A stretch of 64,000 bases of DNA. It comes from Eleginops maclovinus. Taxonomy: Eukaryota; Chordata; Actinopteri; Perciformes; Eleginopidae. The DNA is taken from NCBI RefSeq assembly GCF_036324505.1, contig NC_086361.1:5746802-5810801 (forward strand), read 5' to 3'. Below, piece after piece: positions 23,996 to 53,578 of this stretch. The notes below the pieces were generated by a model, which saw nothing but the letters and a program-made list of their open reading frames with translations, made no database searches and was not told the DNA's origin. The translations under genes and the position numbers were made by a program. The number at the start of each line of letters is the position of its first letter. The first letter of the stretch is position 1.

Positions 23996-24136
23996 TGGAA
24001 GGGTACTAATAAAGATTTAATTAATTATAACACGGTTTTGGGTTGGTCTTTCACGAGCACTAGATTTCACGTCTGCATCGCTGCTGAGACGCCACGTGAC
24101 TCCCGTTTTGTTTTTTCCTTGTGAAGAATGGGCCAG

Positions 24137-24935
24137 GGCAGGAAGGCGATGCCATCAACTGGCTTCCTGGAGAAAAGGCTGCGCAACATACGCAAAAGGT
24201 TAAGGGCCATGAATCGCACTCCACAAGTATGGGAGGACTCGGACTCACAATTACAATCACGTCCTAATTCTATTCCAGGTGAAGCGACTATTACATCTCA
24301 CTTTCTCACTCTCCCTCATTTGCACGCATGCACACACAGACTATTTTTTGACTATCTATATTTGGTTAGTGAAGTGATTGGAACAATGAGATTAACCTTA
24401 CCATGGTCACAAAATGTATAGTTTAGGTACCTTTTATTTTACCACTACACCTCTGTCTACCATTGTGCACAGCAATACTTTAAATGTAATTTTCTTGTTT
24501 AAAAATATGCTGGGGGCCCTAGCTGGCCTAGCAGTTAGGGCACCAGCTTACCACTCCGGCGACACGGGTCCTAACCCGTGCTCCTTTCCGAAACCTTTCT
24601 CCACTCTCCCACCTGCTTCCTATCATTATCTACTGTCCTATCTGATTAAAGGCAAAAACAAAACAAAAAAACTTTTAAAAAATGTGCTGGGCTCTTTTTT
24701 TTATAATTTCGTTTTCATATAATTCTTTGATCTGGACATTGCAGCCTCACCCAGACCCCAGGAGAGAGCGGAGGAGATGATTGAATGGCTGAGGCATAAC
24801 TCGGCGCCGAGCAACCAATTGGAAAACTACATGGAGGCGACCGCTGTTTACCGTGCCGAGTGGCTTTGCAAGAACACAGGCAGATCAATTACAGAGGCCC
24901 TCCAAGAGTTCCCCCGACTCCTGTGTCCAGGCATG
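24137..24935 (+). pseudogene. C-terminal exons 3-4 of the SAM/C2H2 gene remnant
   Basis: Exon 24137-24278 follows GGGCCAG, reads GRKAMPSTGFLEKRLRNIRK and ends in phase 1 at GTGAAG. Exon 24745-24935 follows ATTGCAG, completes the split codon and reads ERAEEMIEWLRHNSAPSNQ through FPRLLCPGM up to GTATGT, phase 0. Both are open. The pyrimidine tract for the first acceptor lies inside the L1 target duplication. The intron 24279-24744 contains a SINE. The next expected exon is not found downstream. Confidence 0.65.
24509..24672 (+). repeat. tRNA-derived SINE (family A), plus strand
   Basis: The tRNA-like head with a degenerate A box (CCTAGCAGTTAGGG) and B-box area (CGGGTCCTAACCC), a pyrimidine-rich body and the tail GATTAAAGGCAAAAAC match the minus-strand copy at 39930-40097. 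The B box has decayed, so it is an older copy. It sits in an intron of the gene remnant. Confidence 0.75.
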
Positions 24936-25019
24936 GTATGTACCTCAGTGCCCCTCAAATCTTTCTGTCAGTCTTGCAATTTGTATGGGTCAGACTGGGG
25001 CAGAAACACAAAACTCATT

Positions 25020-25265
<246 letters not shown>

Positions 25266-25555
25266 TTATGCTTTGGGGGGGGTTCTCTGCTGAGGTGACA
25301 GGGCGATTCACCGCATCGAGTGGATGATGGAGGGGGCCATGTATCGTAAAATATTGGCTGATAACCTCCTTCCCTCAGCCTGGACACTGAACATGGGACA
25401 TGGATAGGTCTTCCAGCACGCCAATGACCCAAAACATAGGGCCAAAGCAACTAAGGTGTGGCTAAAGAAGTCATGTTTTGTAAGGGGATCAAATACTTAT
25501 TTCTGCCATGAAATGCACATTACAGTTTTTTTACAATTGCTTAAACACAATTTCC

Positions 25556-25870
25556 AGCAGTGGCTCAGTCAGTAGGGGCTTGGACTGGGAATTGTAGGGT
25601 CGCCGGTTCAAGTCCCCGAACAGACTTGAAATATGGAAAGTGGACTGCTACTTGGAGAGGTCCCAGTTCACCTCCTAGGCCCTGCTGTGGTGCCCTTGAG
25701 CAAGGCACCGGACACCTGCAATCCCCCCTCCCCATTGCTCCCCGGGCGCTGCACAATAGCTGCCCACTGCTCCTAGTACTAGGATGGGTTAAATGCAGAG
25801 GACCAATTTCACTGTGTGTGCTCTGCTGTGTGCATGTATGTGACAATAAAGAGGGTTTCATCCTCCGATT
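25556..25870 (+). repeat. tRNA-derived SINE (family B) with extended body
   Basis: A box GGCTCAGTCAGTAGG and a perfect B box GGTTCAAGTCC form the tRNA-like head; the body includes TTGAGCAAGGCACCGGACACC and GGTTAAATGCAGAGGACC, and the tail GACAATAAAGAGGG. This arrangement is common in fish SINEs. It is inserted just inside the left end of the IS630-like element. Confidence 0.8.
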
Positions 25871-26372
25871 CTATCTTCTAATTTTGGAAACTATCCTGGT
25901 TTTATCAAAATACTTAACACAATTCACACAACCACACACCCAAACTGCAAATTACCTCATATATGCTGCAAAATTAAGCACTGCAACCAAAACTACATAT
26001 ACCATTATGAAAATCAAACTTTTGCACCAAACGGCACACACTTCATTCATATTACCAGATTTTTGTCTCACCAACTACACACTGTTGGGCAAAATGTAAA
26101 GCACTAACCTCTCTCACTAGTAAGCTTTGCCATAATACTAAAATAGTTCAAAATGTTGAAAATTCTTCAGATTGTTCACATGTACAGAAATATTTGCAGA
26201 TACACACAAATGCTGCTGTTATTTTTTTTTTTCACCCAAAATGTCAATGCAAAATATGCACAGCAGATACATTGGAGTGAACAAAAATATGCAAACAAAA
26301 AATAGTAAACTGAAAAAGAAAATGACAGAAAAAATGTGCAGAAAAAATATACATGAAAAAGAGGCGAGAGCA

Positions 26373-27857
26373 TCTTGCCGCATAGCTGGATCTGGCCACA
26401 ACGCCTCGTCCACATCATAGGCAATATCTTCCCTTGCCAGACATCGAGGGAAGAAAAACGCCTTGAGTGCCTTATCCATCCCTGAATCGCACCCACATCA
26501 CATGCCTCTTCCATAGCCTGCAAAAGACGCATGCACACAAAGGGCTGCCGGTCGTAAACCTTCCACCGCCATGCTGAAAAGAACTCTTCTATGGGTTCAA
26601 AAATGGTGAGTATGGTGGGGGGTATTGCACGACTAATGGTGGGTGGTCAGCAAACCAGGTTTGGACTGGGGCTGCACGATGAAAGCTCACGTTGTCCCAT
26701 ACTATAACATACCTGTTTCTTCAATGCCCTGCATCATTCATACGCTCTGGTGGTATGAGAATATTGTGGAGTCTGTCCAGAAATGTGAGACAACGGGCTG
26801 TGTTGTATGGTCCAAGGTTGGCATGACGGTGGAGGACGCCATGCGTATTGGAGATGGCAGTGCACATTGTGATGTTCCCACCACGTTGGCCAGGAACATC
26901 TATAATGGCTCTGTGGCCAATGACGTTCCTTCCCCTTCTTCTGGTCTTTGCTAAGTTGAACCCAGCCTCATCTACAAAGATGAACTCATGGATTGCATGA
27001 GCATCCATTTCCAGAACTCCCTAGAAACAAAGAACAAAAATCAGTCAATATGGTGTTATCAGTACACTGGGAAACCATGTTGCATGTAGTGTACTGTAGT
27101 CAATATTGTACTCACATCCACATATGCTCTTCTGAGCTCTTTGTTTCTTTGAGAGTTTCTCTCAAAAGGCACCTTTTAAAGTTGTTTCATACTGAATTGG
27201 TTTCGCTCGAGAACGCGAGCCAATGTGGACAAACTGACTTGTTGAATGTGGTTGAATACGGTGTTGTCTTGGATGATGTGACTTTGAATATCTCTTACAG
27301 TAATCTGATTTCATTACTTTCCAAAACCAAGTTTACAATGGCAGCTTCCTGTACCCCGGTGAACATTAGGCCCCTTCCTCCACCATGGTTGCGTCTCTCA
27401 GTCCTTTAGAAAAAAAAAGAAGAAAAAAAACATAGGGCACTGCAGCCTGAAGATATTTCCCCCACAGTAGAGTAAATTATACAGGAAACGTGTACAGTAA
27501 GTGTATGACATCAGCCATTCATGAAGTAAACAGATGTCACCCAATTGATACACTATGAAATGGCATGTACTACAAAGTGTGAAATAAATTTTGATTGCAT
27601 ACCTGTGCTCCAGTCTAAATGTCCGGATGACAGAGACGACAGTAAAACGGCTCAAGTTGGGCTGCACTCTGTCCAGCCTCTCGCATTTTCAGCCCCATGG
27701 TTGATGACATGATCAACTCAGGTTGCTCTGATTTCATTTGAAAGTTGTTGTCTTTGGCCATGAACACCTCTACCAGCTCTACCCCTACCACTCACTCTTC
27801 CTCCTCCTCTCATTCTCACCCTTCCTCTTCCTCTCTCTGCGACGTTTTCCATTGTTG
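26373..27857 (-). pseudogene. IS630-like transposase gene with introns, disrupted
   Basis: From the right: start METVAERG-like sequence at 27857 (actual MENVAERGRGRVRMRGGG), a Gly/Arg-rich leader, a helix-turn-helix region ending RTFRLEHR before a GTATGC donor (about 27603), a middle exon (about 27400-27130), then the DDE part from 27020: FIFVDEAGFNLAKTRRRGRN, GQRGGNITMC, and C-terminal FPRCLAREDIAYDVDEALWPD (about 26455-26390). The first Asp (VDEAGF) is present; the region with the second Asp is deleted, and stops occur in the middle exon. Inactive. Confidence 0.7.
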
Positions 27858-28597
27858 TTGTAAAAAAAAGATGCTCACCTGTGGTGCTTTTATAGTGCTT
27901 ACTTCCTGATTGAAGTGCTAACAATTAAGCATTGAGGTGTTTGACCAGGTGGCACATATTTTGGCCAATTAGCTCATGAAGTGTTATTTTGAATGACAGT
28001 GTTTTGATATGGCAAACATGTGACTTTATGTCAGATTGTTGTGTCTTATGCAGAGAACCATGTTCAGTGCATTTAAAAAGTGCGCTTTTGGATTGCAAAA
28101 TGTGTTTAAAGCAGAAAATGTGTTTAGAGTTTTGGAGACTTGAGAAGAGGTTTCGCTGTCTGTGTGTCAGTTTAAATAATTGTGCTATGCATGTCATTTT
28201 AGTGTCTTAGCAACTGTAAAAAACTGTAATTTATATCTTTTTTTTATGTATATTTCTAGATTTTGCTTTGATATTCTGTCTCTCACTGTTAAAATAAACC
28301 TACCGTAAAAATTACAGACTTTTCATTTCTTTGTAAGTGGGTAAACTAACTAAATTGGCATGGGAACCAATACTTATTTCTGTATTGGCTCCAGGTGCTC
28401 CAAGTATAGAATAAATGTGTGCTATATATATAGCACATATTTATTTTGAGACAGCAGTTTTCAAAACGTTTCTGGTCTGACATTTCTATTCAAACGGTTA
28501 CTGCACGTGCAGCATTAGACATTTCGGCATTCAAAATAAAAGTTTGACTTTTTCCCGTGTTTTCTTTTTTCTCAATTTTTATTTTTATTTAATTCTG

Positions 28598-28645
28598 CCA
28601 CCAACTTTTGGGTCGCGACCCACAAGATGAGAACCACTGTTCTAA
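28598..28645 (-). repeat. Terminal fragment of a hAT-type repeat
   Basis: The bases TTTTGGGTCGCGACCCACAA and GATGAGAACCACTG form, on the minus strand, CAGTGGTTCTCATC...GGGTCGCGACCC, a known style of hAT terminus. The other end is not visible. The rest of 28376-28597 holds only a small palindrome (GTGCTATATATATAGCAC, about 28420-28437). Confidence 0.45.
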
Positions 28646-28746
28646 GGGATCATGTTCAAAGTATGTTATGGTTGCAGAGTATGTAAACCACATTTTTAAA
28701 ATGCAGATATTCGCTTATTTAGCTGCAAAGCTGTTTTGGAGCGAAC

Positions 28747-49172
<20,426 letters not shown>

Positions 49173-50147
49173 GAGTTGTTGTGTTAATATTGTAAAGAAA
49201 GAGATTAGATCATTTAAATATGACCTAATAAACAGAAACAGACAGGAGAATCCCTAAGAAGCATAACTACAATTTTCTGCACTGCAACTAAAGTGATTAT
49301 TCCTTGTTTGGAACTGAGATGCACTCAAATTAGGAACCTCAACTACTTACTGAATAGTACACAAAGCTATATACTTCTGTATTTAGTTTGGTAAATAGCT
49401 TTCCCATTAAATGTCCGGAGACAAACAGCTTTCTGTGATGTAGATGTAAATTAGTGACCAACATTTACATACTTGAGTTTCAACAATGCATTGATACTAT
49501 GATTTGGTGTCAGTCAAAGAGCGCAATTGTTAAACCCTAAGGGTTGTTTTGAATGTCATTCATGAAAATTTGGGAAGCACATTACATAACAAAATAATTC
49601 ATAGAAATTCATAATGCAGATAAAACCAAAGTATGCCGGCATTCTTCCATTTTATCTGCTGGTTTAAATGATTTTCAACAGGCTTCTCCAATTTGCCCTG
49701 GGTGAAATGTTAGAAACTGAATTTCATCAAAAGAAAATATGTTTCAATTAAAGATTTAAATAGTTTTTTATATTTCTTGTTGCCTCACTCACCAGTTGGA
49801 ATTCATTATACATAAAAAAAAAAAAAAATGTAAGCAATGTATCACTGTTTGAAAAGACTTTCACGCCATTGGGAAAAATGTCACTAAGTAACCTTTTGTT
49901 GACTGAACGCACTGAAGTGAGTGTTGATGACTGCATTTTGGACATGCTGTCTTCAGTCAAGTGTCCGCTCTCATACATGGACTTTTTGCATAACCCTGAC
50001 ACCCTGGCGTTATGAAATAAATACTGCTCCGTCATGTAGAACTTGGTTATATTAACCCCCATTCCTTAAAGTATGGCTGCCATTGTTCTTGATATTTTCT
50101 ATTGTATGTTGTTTTTGAATAAAAATAATTTCAAATGTAGTTGTTTT
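49173..50147 (+). other. zmym4: zmym4 3' UTR
   Basis: AT-rich DNA after the stop. AATAAA occurs early (49226-49231) and again at 50119-50124 (TTTGAATAAAAATAA), followed by a GT-rich stretch; either could be the poly(A) signal, giving short and long 3' ends. No other coding feature. Confidence 0.5.
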
Positions 50148-51597
50148 ATGCATGTTTTTGCTATTTTTAATGAGCGTTCAACAACCTTTCTTCACGAGAG
50201 TGATATTGTTGGACAGAGGATATGGTTATATATTAGGACATGTTAAAAGCACTGCTTCCAGTCAGTACCCCAGCAGCAGCATTTTTACCCCTTCCAAAGT
50301 CTTAAGAGACCGGCCTGGATAGCTCGTCACAACTATCCTTCAGCACAGTGACACACCCTTTTATCTCTGGTTGGCCTCTATGATGCTGCTGTATTTAGTG
50401 ATAAGATAGTTCCCTGCCCCTAGATTATTCCTCGCAGATTCATCAGCCTCATCTTTCCATTCATCCCAGTCCACGCCATCAGCCGTCATTACAAAATAAA
50501 TGACCCAGAATTGTACTTTATAAACTCTGAATCTTGGGGTGCTTGAAAAAATACACACTGGCTCAGCCGGCCAGGTGAAATAGATATTTATTAAAATGTC
50601 ACTACTTATTTCAATAAATCACTATCTGAGGATAGTAAGCAAACATAAAACTGCCTGTATCTAGCGAGCCATTGAAGCCCATGAAGAATTGATCCTTCTG
50701 CAAATCTTTTCAATCTTCTGTATTAATAAAGTTGCCAATTGTCTTAAAATTAAAATAAATTCTTCATTTCCAGTATTATAATATTATATATAATAGATGT
50801 AAAAGTGGGTTAATTGCCATGAAGGGTATTTGATATAGTTTACATGCAATTTAAACTTTTTTAGGTAGAAAATCTTCTACTGACTAAACATTTTTAAATA
50901 ATTCACTATAATTTAGAAAGGTTTTTGTGAGAAATGATTTCGAAAGTAGACTTTTTTTCCATTTTATATTAAATTTGAATTGAATTATTAATTTATACTT
51001 TTTATCTATGAATCCATTTATTTTATTGTATTTCATTGAGGCTGGGAAAGATATCCAGCACATACAAACATGCAAATATTAATACAAGTAAGTTTAAGTA
51101 TACCATGAAAAAGTATATTCACTACTTTTAATAGGACGATGTGGATTTATTTTCTCTGACTTGTAATTACTCTATTAAAAAAATCTATAATTTAGCCCTG
51201 GCCTTCTCTCACAAAAAAACCCTTTTGTTGATTTGGACACATTTCTATGAGGCTCCATTGACTGACATGCAATCACTGAGGCAAATGGAAAGATGAGGCT
51301 GATGAATCTGCGAGGAATAAACTAGGGGCAGATAAATATCTTATCACTTAAGACAGCAGCATCATAGAGGCCAACAAGAGTGACAAGGGTGTGTCACTGC
51401 TGAAGGATAATTGTGAGCAGCTATCCAGGCCAGTCTAGACATTCCAAGGGGTAAAAATGCTGCTGCTGGAGTACTGACAGGAAGCAGTGCTGATGTCATG
51501 TCTTCATATCCTCTTAAAATACTCTGTCCAACAATATAACTCTCATGAAGAAATGTTTTTTAACACTTATTAAAAATAGCATGCAAAAACATGCATT
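50148..51597. mobile_element. Large inverted-repeat (foldback) element
   Basis: The left arm (50148-50470) and right arm (51263-51597) are reverse complements over about 320 bases with scattered changes; for example ATTCCTCGCAGATTCATCAG and CAGCAGCAGCATTTTTACCC occur in the left arm and their complements in the right. The spacer (50471-51262) is AT-rich without coding potential. No transposase. Flanking target duplications were not resolved. Confidence 0.8.
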
Positions 51598-51840
51598 CTT
51601 GTATTCAGGAGGAGACTTTGGCAGAGGATTATTCAAAAAGTACACAGTAAAAGTACTCCATAGTACTTGTGGGAGTAGTTTCACTGGAACTGAGTCCAAC
51701 AGTATCAGTCTCATGAAGAACTTATGGCAAAAACATTTTTATCCCTCATCAAACTTGATTTTGTTCTCAGGAGGTGGCTTTGACAGAGTAATTCTAAAAA
51801 TAAATACACAGTAAAAGCACTTCAGTGTATTGTTGGTAGC
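51534..51840. repeat. Diverged direct repeat at the right end of the foldback element
   Basis: Two copies of about 150-165 bases: GTCCAACAATATAACTCTCATG at the start of the first (about 51532) and GTCCAACAGTATCAGTCTCATG in the second (about 51694), both later containing ACACAGTAAAAG and CAGGAGG. The first copy overlaps the foldback right arm. Confidence 0.65.
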
Positions 51841-51859
51841 AGGTTTACTTTTACCAAGT

Positions 51860-52340
51860 CAAATAGTATTCAGTATCAGAATCAGAAATACTTCATTTAT
51901 CCCAAATTACATAAAAACTGCAATACAATATGAAACATAGCATTTTAAAAAAATAGAAATAAGAAATATACAGATAGTAAATATTGCAATGTAATGGAAT
52001 ATTAAATGAAAATCTAATATAAGTGTACAGTGTAAAGAGTGCATGTTAAGTTAACACAGAGGCTATGGAGCAGTGAGTTGTCTGCCAGCTAGAGGGGAAT
52101 TATTGTAAAGTGTTATGTCAGTAGGCAGGAATGTTCTCCTGTACCTGTCCCTGTGACAGCGGAGCTGGAGCAGTCTGTTGGAGATGGAGCTCCGCTGTCT
52201 GTCCAGCTGCAGGTGGAGAGGGTGGGTGGGTTATCACACAGTTTGTGCAGAGTCCTCCTCTCCACCACAGCCTCAAAAGGGTGCAGTTTGATGCCGATGA
52301 CAGCAAACTGGGGGGCAGCATCAGAGGCTGGGCCAATTAA
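51860..52340 (-). repeat. Possible LINE 3'-end fragment
   Basis: ACTTCATTTATCCCAAATTAC, CAGGAATGTTCTCCTGTA, GGAGCAGTCTGTTGGAGA and CACAGTTTGTGCAGAGTCCTC resemble the 3' parts of fish LINEs often found next to genes. Minor ORFs on both strands here have no recognisable domain. The rest to about 53000 has no feature I can support except the leader described next. Confidence 0.35.
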
Positions 52341-53039
52341 TTTCATTAAGAACAAATGGAACAAATAAATAATATTTGTATCGCAGCACTTTATTCCAAA
52401 AAATGAGGAGCTGCTGATTTGACCAAGCAAACGCTAGAGACGGCTGGCTTGACCTCAGTCAGGATCGCTGTATAATTCAAATCTCCTAACAACGCTGTCC
52501 ATTTTACACATAGCCATTCTCCTCTTAGCGGCTTATTAGATGTACAGCCCTCAATAACATTCGTTGTCTGGGCTCAATTAAATTCACCTCGTTTTCCCTT
52601 GTTTATAATATTATCATCGTTCCTTCAACCGGATACTGTAGTGCTTCAATGTACGCGTATTTTAGCATGCGGGTGCTTTTGTTTTGAAAGGACTTCCGAG
52701 AGTTTCGTCCCACCCCTCGCTCCAAGGACCATTGACTATTTAGAAAGGTAAAACGCAAAAACGAAAAAAACCCTCAGAAGCTCTTGCGTTTACTAGTGCA
52801 AGAAAGAAAAACAAATGGTCCGACGATACATGGATTAACAGCAAACGCTATGACATGTTTTGTTTCCGTGGGTCCTCATAAACCACACACACCAGTGATG
52901 TCTTGTGTTGGTAATCCTCACGGTGCTTGATACACCCACGGCAGCTGACTGGCTGCTTTTTAGAGCCTTCCCGTGACGTTACAGTCGGGGAAGCAGCCGC
53001 TCGCCGTAGATGTCGGACCTTCATCGTCACGTGGTCTAG

Positions 53040-53128
53040 GAAAAAAGACGTCAGGGGAAAGATGGCTGCTACTTTGTTAGCTACTTCTTTAGCCCTTATT
53101 GCTTCTACTATGGGATATTGAAGCAAAG
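53040..53128 (+). promoter_or_regulatory. 5' leader exon of the SET-recombinase gene, with uORF and YY1-like motif
   Basis: An exon-like end AAAG/GTAAAC at 53128 leads into an intron ending TTTTAG at 53563. Within it AAGATGGCTGCTAC resembles a YY1 site, and its ATG (53062) opens a 19-codon uORF (MAATLLATSLALIASTMGY) that stops at 53121. The main ATG is in the next exon (53579). The transcription start is not determined. Confidence 0.55.
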
Positions 53129-53578
53129 GTAAACGTGTTTTAAGATATATTTACTGAAAATACATCTATTGAAGTCAAAATCAGCGGGCAATCTGTTGGA
53201 AAACCAATACTAGCTTACTCTCCACTTGCTAGTTAGTGTTAGCATGCTAGCAAAACATGTGCAAGGTAGAAAACAAACCACTGTCAGATACAACTTTTAA
53301 AATTCAAATAACTAGTTGAATAAAACGGCATTATACAGAGATTAACAGGATACTTAGCCAGGTGGCCAGTCTCTTTTTCTCTGCTCACCTTTCAGACTGC
53401 CTTTATTTTTATTAGAGACACAGGATATCTAAACAATGTGAAACAATGCTTATCGAGTTGCAGTGTTGTATTTGTTGAACATAAAACAAAACAAATTATA
53501 TATTTATGGATAACTATGCTAAGCAGATCTCATACAATTCCGAACCTAATATCTTTATTTTAGGAACATATTCCTGTC

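Larger units (their letters stand above)
18315..24104 (-). mobile_element. Full-length L1-type LINE with intact ORF1 and ORF2
   Basis: A 5.8-kb element on the minus strand: about 110 bases of 5' leader (24104-23996), ORF1 (23995-22769), spacer (22768-22315), ORF2 (22314-18556) and a 240-base 3' UTR ending in an A-rich tract. A perfect 16-bp target duplication, GTTTTGTTTTTTCCTT, flanks it (18299-18314 and 24105-24120). The spacer carries only short ORFs. The 3' UTR holds a run of about 22-24 C (G on the plus strand, 18351-18374) and a TA repeat (18419-18440). Both ORFs are open, so it may be young and competent. Confidence 0.93.
6100..24935 (+). pseudogene. Multi-exon gene remnant: SAM domain, C2H2 finger and HDxLEG-domain protein
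   Basis: Plus-strand exon-like pieces with matching splice phases spell one protein of a type seen repeatedly in fish: SAM domain (6109-6175 joined to 7445-7557), C2H2 finger (about 7572-7645 joined to 13258-13440), a domain with MHDILEG and MRFEAKH (about 15940-16570), and a C-terminal part in four exons (17593-17735, 17958-18042, 24137-24278, 24745-24935). Early exons carry an in-frame TAG (7457-7459), frameshifts and inserted BEL, hAT and LTR elements. The last four exons stay open with GT/AG borders and agreeing phases, so a shortened gene using only that end is possible. No polyadenylated end is seen: after 24935 comes a GTATGT donor and then repeats. Function unknown; the name follows visible domains. 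Confidence 0.65.
25523..28226 (-). mobile_element. IS630/Tc1-superfamily transposon inserted in the old Tc1
   Basis: Inverted ends CAGTTTTTTTACAATTGCT (25523) and, on the other strand, CAGTTTTTTACAGTTGCT (ending 28226) are bordered by TA on each side. It holds a disrupted minus-strand transposase gene with introns and a SINE near its left end. The long subterminal stretches (25880-26370 and 27930-28200) show no coding potential. Confidence 0.8.

Noticed and set aside
25556..25640. A true tRNA gene
   Set aside because: A and B boxes are present but the sequence continues as a SINE body and cannot form a full cloverleaf.
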